Notes: a model not told the origin generated them from the sequence alone. A stretch of 50,510 nt of DNA from an uncultured Eubacteriales bacterium (GCA_934486895.1 CAKSQZ010000012.1:1-50510), one strand, 5' to 3'; positions 41,554 through 49,525 are shown, counted from the first letter of the stretch. Numbers and translations: made by a program.

Positions 41554-41629
41554 GCGGATTTAGCTCATCTGGTAGAGCGCCACCTTGCCAAGGTGGAGGT
41601 AGCGAGTTCGAGCCTCGTAATCCGCTCCA
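41554..41629 (+). tRNA. tRNA-Gly (GCC)
   Basis: Acceptor GCGGATT/AATCCGC, anticodon loop TTGCCAA (GCC), discriminator T and encoded CCA. Followed at once by a terminator. Confidence 0.97.
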
Positions 41630-41632
41630 ACT

Positions 41633-41665
41633 GAGGACGCAAATAAACATTTTGCGTCCTCTTTT
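41633..41665 (+). terminator. Terminator after tRNA-Gly
   Basis: GAGGACGCAAA and TTTGCGTCCTC, 11-bp stem, 7-base loop, TTTT tail. It separates tRNA-Cys from the first four tRNAs. Confidence 0.88.
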
Positions 41666-41695
41666 CAAGAAAATCAAGATCACAGTTGTCTTGCA

Positions 41696-41701
41696 TATAA
41701 T
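41696..41701 (+). promoter_or_regulatory. -10 box directly before tRNA-Cys
   Basis: TATAAT ends six bases before the mature 5' end of tRNA-Cys, so transcription could start at or next to the mature end. The -35 position (ATCAAG) is poor. Confidence 0.4.
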
Positions 41702-41707
41702 ATGTAT

Positions 41708-41782
41708 GGTACCATAGCCAAGTGGTAAGGCAAAGGTCTGCAACACCTTGATTCCCCGGTTCAAATCCGGGTGGTACCTCCA
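41708..41782 (+). tRNA. tRNA-Cys (GCA)
   Basis: Acceptor GGTACCA/TGGTACC, anticodon loop CTGCAAC (GCA), discriminator T and encoded CCA. Confidence 0.96.
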
Positions 41783-41809
41783 TAATTGTGCAAACTTTAA
41801 GCACAAAGC

Positions 41810-41848
41810 ACGAAAGCTCTTGTTATATCAAGGGCTTTCGTTGTTATA
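41810..41848 (+). terminator. Terminator after tRNA-Cys
   Basis: ACGAAAGCTCTTG and CAAGGGCTTTCGT form a 13-bp stem (one G-U) with loop TTATAT, followed by TGTTATATTT. Confidence 0.75.
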
Positions 41849-41920
41849 TTTGCAAATTTAAGTCGAAACAATGCTCTGCTTTGCCTGCGGTTCGCTGAGT
41901 TGCAGCATTTTTTAAACCTG

Positions 41921-41949
41921 TTGCAAATTATGCGCAAATTGACTATAAT
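41921..41949 (+). promoter_or_regulatory. Promoter of the MFS transporter
   Basis: TTGCAA, 17 bp, TATAAT, 19 bases before the TTG start codon. Confidence 0.75.
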
Positions 41950-41968
41950 GTACCGAGAGGTGAGATAC

Positions 41969-43162
41969 TTGACGAAAAAGCTCGGATATAACCACACAAT
42001 ATACTGCTGCTTTGTCAGCTACATAGTTCAGTCGGTGGTGTGCAACTTTGCCCCGCTGTTATTTTTAACCTTTATGAACGACTACGGAATATCGATCGAA
42101 CGCATTTCCCTGCTGATCACGGCAAACTTCGTGATGCAGCTGCTGATCGATCTTGTATCGCCGCTGATAATCAAATTTATCGGCTACCGCGGCGGCACTC
42201 TCACAGCGCTTTTTATGAGCGCGCTCGGATTGTGCGGGCTCGCCTACCTGCCCGATATAATGTCTGACCCGTTTGTCGGACTCCTTATCAGTGTTATGGT
42301 CTACGCTGTCGGCGGCGGACTTATAGAAGTAGTTATCAGCCCCATGGTCGAAGCGTGTCCGACCGACAATAAACAGTCGGCAATGGGGCTTCTCCATTCG
42401 TTTTATAGCTGGGGAACAGTCGGCGTTGTGCTGATCTCCACCTGCTTTTTCGCGCTGTTCGGAGTTGAACACCGCAGAATTATAACACTCATCTGGGCAG
42501 TTCTGCCGATAATAAACGCCGTGTTCTTTATGTTTGTTCCGATAAATACACTTGAAGATGAAAAAGGCGGCGGGATAAAAATACGATCGCTTATTAAAAC
42601 AAAGATTTTTTGGGTAATGGTGTTTTTGATGGTGTGCTCGGGAGCGACCGAAGTTGCAATTTCGCAGTGGGCAAGTGCATTTGCCGAAGCGGGACTTCAT
42701 GTTTCGAAATCGGTAGGTGACCTTGCAGGCCCGATGCTTTTTGCGGTGCTTATGGGCACTGCAAGAGTGTTCTATTCAAAATTGGGCGATCGTATCAGGC
42801 TTGAAGCGTATATGCCTGTCTGCGGGCTGATGTGCATCGCAGGTTATCTTTTAATGGCGTTTTCGCCCATGGCACTGCTCGGCTTTGTCGGTTGCGGACT
42901 ATGCGGCTTCGCAGTCGGCGTTATGTGGCCGGGAACATACAGCCTTTCAATGAAATATATCCCAAACGGCGACCTTTCGGTGTTTGCATTTTTGGCGCTT
43001 GCAGGTGATGTCGGCTGCACAGTCGGCCCTGTCATGATAGGCTTTGCAACAGAACTGCTAAACGGCTCGCTTAATAACGGAATAGCCGTTGCAACGCTGT
43101 TTCCGCTTTTGCTCACAGCAATGCTGTTCACATTGCGCCGAGTGAAGCTTTCGGCGGAATAG
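41969..43162 (+). CDS. MFS transporter (FucP/sugar-like)
   Basis: 397-residue membrane protein with about 12 hydrophobic segments in two six-helix halves. The pattern GLLHSFYSWGTVGVVL (helix 5) and GFAVGVMWPGTYSLSMKYIPNG (helix 10) resembles FucP/NanT-like sugar transporters of the major facilitator superfamily, as seen in Firmicutes. The start is TTG after GAGAGGTGAGATAC; the open frame extends further upstream, but that part contains the promoter. It stands alone. Substrate unknown; a link to the sugar operon at the other end of the window is possible but only a guess, as that operon has no transporter. Confidence 0.85.
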   Translation: MTKKLGYNHTIYCCFVSYIVQSVVCNFAPLLFLTFMNDYGISIERISLLITANFVMQLLIDLVSPLIIKFIGYRGGTLTALFMSALGLCGLAYLPDIMSDPFVGLLISVMVYAVGGGLIEVVISPMVEACPTDNKQSAMGLLHSFYSWGTVGVVLISTCFFALFGVEHRRIITLIWAVLPIINAVFFMFVPINTLEDEKGGGIKIRSLIKTKIFWVMVFLMVCSGATEVAISQWASAFAEAGLHVSKSVGDLAGPMLFAVLMGTARVFYSKLGDRIRLEAYMPVCGLMCIAGYLLMAFSPMALLGFVGCGLCGFAVGVMWPGTYSLSMKYIPNGDLSVFAFLALAGDVGCTVGPVMIGFATELLNGSLNNGIAVATLFPLLLTAMLFTLRRVKLSAE

Positions 43163-43215
43163 CAGCATTATATCGGCACCGCGCGCATATATTTTTATAA
43201 CCGAATGCAGATGTT

Positions 43216-43248
43216 CCCGCCTTGTTAGGCGGGTTCTGTTCAGTTTTT
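43216..43248 (+). terminator. Weak terminator after the MFS gene
   Basis: CCCGCCT, loop TGTT and AGGCGGG, followed by TTCTGTTCAGTTTTT. The T tract is interrupted, so read-through is likely. Confidence 0.5.
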
Positions 43249-43325
43249 CGGCGGAGAAATTTTGATCCGAAAGACTGAGGAGCTGCCGCTCCTTTGCACC
43301 GGTTGTGATCGGTCGCAGGATCTGC
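43240..43325 (+). ncRNA. Hairpin-rich leader before the spoIVFA-like gene
   Basis: Four consecutive stems within 86 bases: TCAGTTTTTCGG/CCGAAAGACTGA (12 bp), GGAGC/GCTCC, ACCG/CGGT and GCAG/CTGC. No known riboswitch family is recognised. It may be a regulatory RNA element or a run of chance stems in GC-rich DNA. Confidence 0.35.
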
Positions 43326-43382
43326 CCCTTTCAAGCAACGCAGAGCACGGCGACGACTTAAACAAGTGCGGAAGGTGATATA

Positions 43383-44186
43383 ATGAACGAATTGGACAGA
43401 TACACAGATGACTATGAGGAAAAAACAAATCAATCGGAGGAACAGGAAGAAAATCCGGCGCTCTCTGTAAGAAAAACTCCGCACCGCCAAAAAAGCAGAG
43501 ACAGGCTTTTGCATTTTCTGCTTGCACAGACGGTGCTTTGCGTGCTTGCGCTCTTGTTCTGCCTTGCCGTAAAGATGTTCGGCGGCAGGCTTTATGAATA
43601 TTCTAAAGCGGTTTTTGAAAAAGAGTTCAACACACCGATAGATGTTGGACAGGTGCTCGATTCCGCCGACGCAAAAAGCATAGTTACAGCGCAGAATGAA
43701 AAATACGGAGTCGGCGGTGAGACTGACGATCCGACGGTACCGTATATCGAAAACTATGCGGACGCTGAGGCTATCAGCGAAAATGCATCCGAAGTTAACA
43801 GTATGGCAATGCCGGTGAACGGTACCGTCACGAGTGAGTTCGGCTATCGCATACATCCGCTTTCAAATAAACGCTCGTTTCACACAGGTATCGACCTCGG
43901 CGCCGACAGCGGCGATGAAATTAAGGCGGCGCTCGACGGCATTGTCACAAGCCGAGAGAAAAACGACGCAGACTACGGTAATTACATAGTCCTGACTCAT
44001 GCGGACGGTGTGCAGACAATGTATGCACATTGCAGCAAACTTGCGGTCGAAAAAGGCGACGCGGTCAAAAAAGGAAGCGTTATCGCTTATGTCGGAAGCA
44101 CAGGTAAATCAACAGGTCCTCATCTTCATTTTGAAGTGCGTGTCAACGATGTTCGTTTAGACCCGCGCTGGTATCTCGATTTTTAA
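43383..44186 (+). CDS. SpoIVFA-like membrane M23 (LytM) protein
   Basis: A cytoplasmic, charged N-terminal part (1-48), one transmembrane segment (about 48-68), an extracytoplasmic linker and a LytM/M23 domain (about 140-267). The zinc motifs FHTGIDLGAD and HLHFEV are both intact. It is followed after one base by an M50 protease, the arrangement of spoIVFA-spoIVFB, where SpoIVFA anchors and restrains the pro-sigma-K protease in the forespore membrane. By itself it could equally be a peptidoglycan endopeptidase; the gene pair favours the sporulation role. ATG follows GGAAGGTGATAT. Confidence 0.82.
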   Translation: MNELDRYTDDYEEKTNQSEEQEENPALSVRKTPHRQKSRDRLLHFLLAQTVLCVLALLFCLAVKMFGGRLYEYSKAVFEKEFNTPIDVGQVLDSADAKSIVTAQNEKYGVGGETDDPTVPYIENYADAEAISENASEVNSMAMPVNGTVTSEFGYRIHPLSNKRSFHTGIDLGADSGDEIKAALDGIVTSREKNDADYGNYIVLTHADGVQTMYAHCSKLAVEKGDAVKKGSVIAYVGSTGKSTGPHLHFEVRVNDVRLDPRWYLDF

Positions 44187-44187
44187 T

Positions 44188-44787
44188 ATGAAGTTTCGCT
44201 TTTCAGGCTGTGATATCGAGATCTCGGTGCTGTTCACTTCGCTTGTGTGCTGTCTTTTGCTGTTCGATAAAACAGGACTTATGACAGTCGGGCTGTTAAG
44301 CGCGGCTATACATGAATCGGGACATTTTATCGCGCTCGCGCTTTGCCGCCGCCGTCCCGATAAGATCCGTTTCTGTGCCTACGGCATCATCATCAAGAAA
44401 AATGTCAACACATTGCCGCCGTCGGCTCAGATGAAAGTTTTTCTCGGCGGTTGTGCCGCAAACCTTTCGGCGGCCGCTGTTTTCACGGCAGCTTATTTTG
44501 CAGTGCCGAGTCTTGAGTTTGTCTGTTTCGGCTTTGCAAATCTGTTCACTGCGCTGTTCTCTGCTCTTCCGATCTATGGGCTTGACGGCTATGACATTCT
44601 AAATCTGATCTTATCAAAAAAGAAAGATCCGATTGCCGCCGCAAAAACAGCAAAGATAATATCGACAGCAGTGACAGCCATACCGATATTCGGCTGTATC
44701 GCGCTTATTTTCTTCGGTAAAATGAGCATAAATCTTTTAATAACCTCGCTTTATCTTGTGATCCTGCTTATCTTCGGACTTTTTTGA
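44188..44787 (+). CDS. spoIVFB: M50 site-2 protease, SpoIVFB-like
   Basis: 199-residue membrane metalloprotease with about five hydrophobic segments. H42-E-S-G-H46 is the zinc motif, and LPIYGLDGYDIL supplies the third ligand (Asp), matching the NPxPLDGG-type motif of M50 proteases. SpoIVFB cleaves pro-sigma-K in the mother cell during sporulation. The partner gene upstream is its usual regulator. It is slightly shorter than B. subtilis SpoIVFB (about 288), lacking most of the C-terminal CBS domain. That could mean a different way of sensing ATP or substrate. Confidence 0.85.
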   Translation: MKFRFSGCDIEISVLFTSLVCCLLLFDKTGLMTVGLLSAAIHESGHFIALALCRRRPDKIRFCAYGIIIKKNVNTLPPSAQMKVFLGGCAANLSAAAVFTAAYFAVPSLEFVCFGFANLFTALFSALPIYGLDGYDILNLILSKKKDPIAAAKTAKIISTAVTAIPIFGCIALIFFGKMSINLLITSLYLVILLIFGLF

Positions 44788-44835
44788 ATAAAGCCTGCAT
44801 CGGCGTTCAATACTTGTTATCGATACAAATTATTC

Positions 44836-44864
44836 TTGACAATAAGTAGCTTTAGGTATAAAAT
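44836..44864 (+). promoter_or_regulatory. Promoter of the RNase J gene
   Basis: TTGACA, 17 bp, TAAAAT. It implies an untranslated leader of about 170 bases that contains several hairpins (GCGAC/GTCGC at about 44949-44959, GGTTAGCT/AGCTGACC at 44986-45004). Confidence 0.8.
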
Positions 44865-45043
44865 AGATATAAGCGTTAATATGCGTAATTTCGGACTTTG
44901 CGCTGTCGGGCATAAGCAGCGTGATATATAATAATAAAACCATGTCGGCGACAGCGTCGCAAGGCAGATATAACCGAAAAATAAAGGTTAGCTGACAGCT
45001 GACCCGTTTAGTTGTATGCAAAAATCCAACAGGAGGTATTTAT

Positions 45044-46909
45044 TTGGCAAATCAAAATCAGAATAAAACTAATGATAAGTCTGTGAAAAAACCTGCGGCG
45101 GGAAAGGCTCGTTCGCCCCGCCGTACATCGCAGAAACCCTCTGCAAAAACCGCCGGAAAAGCGTCTGTAAAATCATCTGACGTTGCTGTCAGAAAGCAGC
45201 CTGCAAAGCGCACACCCGCCAAGCAAAAACAGCCGGCGAAAAAGCTTTCGCCGCTTAAGATAATCCCGCTCGGCGGACTTGACGAAATAGGAAAGAACTG
45301 CACGGTTTTTGAATATGAAGGTCAAATGATCGTTGTCGATTGCGGCCTTGCATTTCCCGACGGAGATATGCCCGGCGTGGATATTGTTATCCCTGATCTG
45401 ACATATCTTGTTAACAATGTTGAGCGGATAAAAGGCGTATTTATAACCCACGGCCATGAGGATCATATCGGCGGAATTCCGTATCTTTTAAAGCAGATCA
45501 ATGTCCCGATCTACGCTACACGCCTCACAGCAGGTCTTATCAGAGGCAAATTGAAAGAACACTCGCTCGACCGCAGCGCCAAAATTCACGAACGCACTCC
45601 GGGCGATACGGTTAAGGCAGGAAAGTTTACTGTTGAGTTCATTCATGTTAATCATTCTATCCCCGATGCGACAGCGTTTGCAATAACAACGCCTGTCGGT
45701 ACAGTAGTGCACACAGGTGACTTTAAGATAGACACAACGCCTATCGGCGGTCAGATGATTGATATTGCCCGTTTTTCGGAATTCGGCAAGCAGGGCGTTC
45801 TCGCTATGCTTTCGGACTCGACTAATGCCGAGCGCCCCGGTTACACTCAGAGCGAAAGAAACGTCGGAGAATCGTTTTCAACGCTGTTTAAAAATGCAAG
45901 GAACAACCGTCTTATCGTCGCGACTTTCTCTTCTAATATCCATAGGATTCAGCAGATCGTAGATGAAGCGGTACGATGCCACCGTAAAGTAGCGGTTTCG
46001 GGCAGATCTATGCTTAATGTTGTCAATGTCGCAACAGAACTCGGATACCTTAAAGTGCCTGACGGTGTGATGATAGAGATCGAAACTATCAACCGTTATC
46101 AGCCGAGCCAGCTTGTTATTGTCACAACAGGATCGCAGGGTGAGCCTATGTCGGCTCTGCACCGTATGGCGCACGGCGAGCACCGCAACGTCACTATCGG
46201 TCCGCAGGACACAATAATAATCAGTGCAAGCCCGATCCCGGGCAACGAGAAGACAGTCGCCGATGTTGTAAACGGTCTTATGAAGCTCGGCGCTCATGTT
46301 ATCTATGAAAAAATGTATGAAGTCCATGTTTCGGGCCATGCTTGTCAGGAAGAGCTGAAAATGATGCTCGGTATTATCCGTCCTAAGTTTTTCCTGCCTG
46401 TTCACGGCGAGCAAAAGCAGCTTCGCCGTCATGCGGAAATGGCAATGCAAACTGGGATTGATAAGAAAAACATTCTTATAAACGAGATCGGCAGGATCGT
46501 TGAGCTCACTCCCGATTCAATGAAGCAGACAGGCGCTGTCCAGTCCGGCAGAGTCCTGGTTGACGGTCTCGGTGTCGGCGATGTCGGAAGTATTGTTCTC
46601 CGTGATCGTAAGCACTTAGCGGAGGACGGTATCATAATTGCCGTTATGACGGTCGAGCCGGAAAGCGGAGAAATCGTCTCAGGTCCCGATGTCGTATCGC
46701 GCGGATTTATATATGTCCGCGAGAGCGAAGAGCTTATCAGCTCGGCGAAGAAGCATATCGAAGCCTCGCTTTACAGCGCATACCGCAACGGTCTTTACGA
46801 ATGGACTTCTATAAAAACAAAGATTAAAGACGATCTTTCGCGTTATTTGTATGAAAAAACAAAGCGCCGGCCGATGATACTTCCGATAATAATGGAAGCA
46901 GAAAAATAA
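45044..46909 (+). CDS. rnj: Ribonuclease J with a basic N-terminal extension
   Basis: Metallo-beta-lactamase/beta-CASP ribonuclease with endo- and 5'-exonuclease activity, central to mRNA decay in Firmicutes. The catalytic core starts near residue 68 (LKIIPLGGLDEIGKNCT) and has THGHEDHIGG, HTGDFK and SGHACQEELKMMLGIIRPKFFLPVHGE. Residues 1-67 are a Lys/Pro/Ala/Ser-rich, low-complexity tail absent from ordinary RNase J (about 555 residues; here 621). The start is TTG after CAGGAGGTATTTAT. The tail probably binds RNA or a partner. Confidence 0.95.
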   Translation: MANQNQNKTNDKSVKKPAAGKARSPRRTSQKPSAKTAGKASVKSSDVAVRKQPAKRTPAKQKQPAKKLSPLKIIPLGGLDEIGKNCTVFEYEGQMIVVDCGLAFPDGDMPGVDIVIPDLTYLVNNVERIKGVFITHGHEDHIGGIPYLLKQINVPIYATRLTAGLIRGKLKEHSLDRSAKIHERTPGDTVKAGKFTVEFIHVNHSIPDATAFAITTPVGTVVHTGDFKIDTTPIGGQMIDIARFSEFGKQGVLAMLSDSTNAERPGYTQSERNVGESFSTLFKNARNNRLIVATFSSNIHRIQQIVDEAVRCHRKVAVSGRSMLNVVNVATELGYLKVPDGVMIEIETINRYQPSQLVIVTTGSQGEPMSALHRMAHGEHRNVTIGPQDTIIISASPIPGNEKTVADVVNGLMKLGAHVIYEKMYEVHVSGHACQEELKMMLGIIRPKFFLPVHGEQKQLRRHAEMAMQTGIDKKNILINEIGRIVELTPDSMKQTGAVQSGRVLVDGLGVGDVGSIVLRDRKHLAEDGIIIAVMTVEPESGEIVSGPDVVSRGFIYVRESEELISSAKKHIEASLYSAYRNGLYEWTSIKTKIKDDLSRYLYEKTKRRPMILPIIMEAEK

Positions 46910-46931
46910 AACCGTAAAGGAAGGGCAAAAA

Positions 46932-47285
46932 ATGAAAGCAAGATTACCCAAAGAATATCAGAAGAAAAGCCAGGCGGAGATCCTTCGTCAGGCTCAGGAA
47001 ATGCAGCAGAATATCACAGATCTTCAAGCAGAGCTTGATGAGCGTGAATTTTCCGCCTCGGCAGACGGCGACCTTGTCAGCGCAACTGTCAACGGCAAGC
47101 ATGAACTGAAATCGCTCACTATCAGCGAGGAGCTTATCAAGGACGCTGCCGACGATAAGGAAATGCTTGAGGATCTCGTCATGGTAGCTGTAAATAAGGC
47201 TGTCAAGCTCGCATCCGACACTTGCGACAATGAGATGGACAAGATCACCGGCGGCCTCAATATTCCCGGCTTTCCCGGATTTTAA
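46932..47285 (+). CDS. YbaB/EbfC-family nucleoid-associated protein
   Basis: 117-residue DNA-binding protein. Its centre shows VSATVNGKHELKSLTISEELI..DKEMLEDLVMVAVNKAV, the family core, and it ends in the usual Gly/Pro-rich GGLNIPGFPGF. It precedes recR, the conserved ybaB-recR order. N-terminal coiled-coil residues (EILRQAQEMQQNITDLQAELD) allow dimer formation. Start after AAGGAAGGGC. Confidence 0.95.
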   Translation: MKARLPKEYQKKSQAEILRQAQEMQQNITDLQAELDEREFSASADGDLVSATVNGKHELKSLTISEELIKDAADDKEMLEDLVMVAVNKAVKLASDTCDNEMDKITGGLNIPGFPGF

Positions 47286-47290
47286 TAGCC

Positions 47291-47893
47291 ATGGCGTATA
47301 ATGTACCGCCGCTTGAAGAGCTGATAGATAAGTTTGCGTCATTGCCCGGTATCGGAAGAAAATCGGCGCAGCGTATCGCGTTTTATCTGCTCGGAAAGAG
47401 TGAGCAGGAAATCAAAGGCTTTGCCGATGTAATGATAAAGGCAAAAGCGGATATTCATTATTGTTCTGTCTGCCAGACATTCACCGACGGTGATGAGTGC
47501 AATATCTGTTCAAATCCGAGCAGAGATCACACAACGGTCTGCGTGGTCGAGAACCCGAAAGATGTCATGGCGCTTGAGCGCGCTAATGAGTACAGCGGAA
47601 CATATCATGTCCTGCACGGTCTGATGTCCCCGATAGACGGTATAACGCCCGATCAGCTCAAGATCAAGGAATTGGTCGGGAGAGTTGCAAAGGGCGACAT
47701 AAAGGAAGTCATCATGGCGACCAACCCCACCGTCGAGGGAGATACAACAGCGCTCTATGTCTCAAAGCTGCTCACACCGTTCGGCGTCAAGGTAACAAGA
47801 CTTGCCTACGGTATTCCGGTAGGCGGCAGCCTTGAGTATTCCGATGAGGTTACATTGCTTAAAGCATTCGAGGGCAGAACACAGATAAATTAA
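47291..47893 (+). CDS. recR: Recombination protein RecR
   Basis: RecFOR-pathway recombination mediator. An N-terminal helix-hairpin-helix (LPGIGRKSAQRIAFYLL), a four-Cys zinc finger (CSVCQTFTDGDECNIC), a Toprim domain (VCVVENPKDVMALER) and the C-terminal ATNPTVEGDTTALYVSKLL..GIPVGGSLEYSDEVTLLKAFEGR are complete. Length 200 is standard. It follows ybaB by five bases. Confidence 0.97.
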   Translation: MAYNVPPLEELIDKFASLPGIGRKSAQRIAFYLLGKSEQEIKGFADVMIKAKADIHYCSVCQTFTDGDECNICSNPSRDHTTVCVVENPKDVMALERANEYSGTYHVLHGLMSPIDGITPDQLKIKELVGRVAKGDIKEVIMATNPTVEGDTTALYVSKLLTPFGVKVTRLAYGIPVGGSLEYSDEVTLLKAFEGRTQIN

Positions 47894-47909
47894 AAAAGGA
47901 GGTGCCGTA

Positions 47910-48377
47910 ATGGAAAAGGAGAATACACTCACTATCGCCCGCAATAAAAAGGCGTATCATGAGTATTTTATCCTTGATACCTATGAAGCCGGTATCGAGC
48001 TTTGCGGCACCGAAGTTAAATCTCTGCGTGTCAGCGGAGCAAATCTCAAGGACTCGTGGTGCAGAATAGTCGATGGCGAGCTTTTTGCAAACGGCGTGCA
48101 TATCTCGCCGTATGAAAAGGGCAATATCTTCAATCGCGATCCGTATCGCGTCCGCCGTCTGCTCATGCACCGCAAGGAGATCGATAGGCTCTACGGTAAG
48201 GTCAAGCAGGAGTCGTTGACACTGATTCCGCTGTCGCTTTATTTTAAAGGGTCAAAGGTCAAAATGCAGGTCGGCTTGTGTAAGGGTAAAAAGCTCTATG
48301 ATAAGCGTGCGACCGAAGCGGAGCGTTCGGCTAAAAGAGATATCGACCGCGCCGTTAAAATACGAAACAACGGATAA
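47910..48377 (+). CDS. smpB: SsrA-binding protein SmpB
   Basis: Escorts tmRNA to stalled ribosomes. The OB fold starts with IARNKKAYHEYFILDTYEAGIELCGTEVKSLR, followed by RDPYRVRRLLMHRKEI and LIPLSLYFKGSKVKMQVGLCKGKKLYDKR. The basic tail inserts in the decoding site. ATG follows AAAAGGAGGTGCCGTA. The tmRNA gene begins three bases after its stop codon, the usual pairing. Confidence 0.97.
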   Translation: MEKENTLTIARNKKAYHEYFILDTYEAGIELCGTEVKSLRVSGANLKDSWCRIVDGELFANGVHISPYEKGNIFNRDPYRVRRLLMHRKEIDRLYGKVKQESLTLIPLSLYFKGSKVKMQVGLCKGKKLYDKRATEAERSAKRDIDRAVKIRNNG

Positions 48378-48380
48378 TAT

Positions 48381-48729
48381 GGGGGCGTAAAGGTTTCGAC
48401 GGGGATCATGAACTGTGGTAAGCGAGCGGCGGTGCGGGACCGCCTTAATACCCGTATTTTTAAATTTAAACGCTAACAATAGAGTAGCAACAGCAGCCTA
48501 AGTGCTGCTCGTTCCCGGCGGAAGGACTGCGAGCCGTTCGGGGGCGTCGAATCAGCAGTGAACGTGAATCGGAGAGCGCTCTGTATCCGGTCATGAACTA
48601 AAGAGCTACTCTAAAGTCGGGCGTGTCGCTTCGCACGGCTGCGGGGGAATTTGAGTAAATCGACTGCGCTCGGAGAAAGCCACAGGGAGAGGTTTTCGGA
48701 CAGGGGTTCGACTCCCCTCGCCTCCACCA
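48381..48729 (+). ncRNA. ssrA: Transfer-messenger RNA
   Basis: The 5' end GGGGGCGTAAAGG and the 3' end GGGTTCGACTCCCCTCGCCTCCACCA form the alanine tRNA-like domain; GGGGGCG pairs with CGCCTCC and G3-U is present. The tag frame starts at GCT 48472 and reads A-N-N-R-V-A-T-A-A before TAA (48499-48501). It lies next to smpB. The tag ends in TAA rather than the usual LAA. Confidence 0.95.
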
Positions 48730-48730
48730 C

Positions 48731-48769
48731 AAGTCCACCGTAATTTTGATAGAATTACGGTGGACTTTT
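48731..48769 (+). terminator. Terminator after tmRNA, identical to that after tRNA-Ala
   Basis: Same 15-bp stem and TTGATAG loop as at 40317-40355, one base after CCA, followed by TT. It is also the left end of cassette B. Confidence 0.85.
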
Positions 48770-48770
48770 A

Positions 48771-48779
48771 TGTTATAAT
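48771..48779 (+). promoter_or_regulatory. Extended -10 promoter of the second GNAT gene
   Basis: TGTTATAAT just after the shared hairpin; no clear -35 box. Confidence 0.5.
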
Positions 48780-48831
48780 GAGTTTGCAAAACAAAATCTG
48801 TTAAATTCAATTTTGGGAAAGGAGAGAATCA

Positions 48832-49371
48832 ATGTTATTTCTGATAGAAGCAAATGATAAATATATCAATGAATTAGAACATTTTAAGAATGAGGTGCTT
48901 GTTAACGATAAAGGTAATAAGGATCAATTTGCAGGTTGCATGAGTCTACAAAATTGCGCTACAGGAAAAGAATGGATTGATATATGTAATCTCAGAAAAA
49001 ATGCAGAGACATGTGAACAGGCTGGAACGCAGGTACCATCAACGACCTATTTTGCAATTAGAGAAAGTGATAATAGAATTGTAGGCGTTATCGACTTGCG
49101 CCATCACATCAATCATTCTGTCCTTGGAACATGGGGAGGTCATTGCGGATACTCTGTGAGACCATCTGAACGCGGAAAAGGGTATGCAAAGGAAATGCTT
49201 CGATTGAATATTCAAAACGCCAAAATAATGGGGATATCAAAACTTCTTGTAGTATGTGATGAAACCAATATAGCAAGTGAAAAAACAATACTTGCTAATG
49301 GTGGAGTTTTTGAAAAAAATATTAAAATAGATGGGTGTATTATGAAAAGATATTGGATTGATACAGATTAA
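48832..49371 (+). CDS. GNAT-family N-acetyltransferase (cassette B)
   Basis: 179-residue acetyltransferase of the COG3981-like kind. The middle carries YFAIRESDNRIVGVIDLRHHINHSVLGTWGGHCGYSVRPSERGKGYAKEML, containing the acetyl-CoA loop RPSERGKGYA, and ends VVCDETNIASEKTILANGGVFE. ATG after GGGAAAGGAGAGAATCA. It is much more AT-rich than smpB or recR. It is not closely similar to the cassette A enzyme, so the shared ends are not explained by duplication of the gene itself. Substrate unknown. Confidence 0.88.
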   Translation: MLFLIEANDKYINELEHFKNEVLVNDKGNKDQFAGCMSLQNCATGKEWIDICNLRKNAETCEQAGTQVPSTTYFAIRESDNRIVGVIDLRHHINHSVLGTWGGHCGYSVRPSERGKGYAKEMLRLNIQNAKIMGISKLLVVCDETNIASEKTILANGGVFEKNIKIDGCIMKRYWIDTD

Positions 49372-49525
49372 CAAATTCAGGTTTGTCTCAATGTTTCGGG
49401 CAAGAAATATTGCTTCGAGGTTGCACTGTCTCGCTTTTTAATTGAGAACGGTCCCATATGCATTAGAAATTGCAACCATTTAAACGGTTTCTATCAAAAT
49501 TACGGTGGTCTTTTTCTATTATTTC

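Larger units (their letters stand above)
48731..49512 (+). mobile_element. Candidate acetyltransferase cassette B (3' of tmRNA)
   Basis: The left arm and loop of the terminator hairpin (48731-48754) recur as reverse complement at 49489-49512 with one mismatch in 24, giving terminal inverted repeats. One AT-rich GNAT gene and a 3' module like that of cassette A lie between. There is no transposase or integrase, so mobility would be in trans. Confidence 0.6.

Noticed and set aside
41369..41806. Minus-strand open frames across the tRNA cluster
   Set aside because: They are reverse readings of tRNA genes, a common source of false proteins.
43240..43325. c-di-AMP (ydaO) riboswitch before the M23 gene
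   Set aside because: Such riboswitches often precede cell-wall hydrolases, but the conserved ydaO core could not be matched here.
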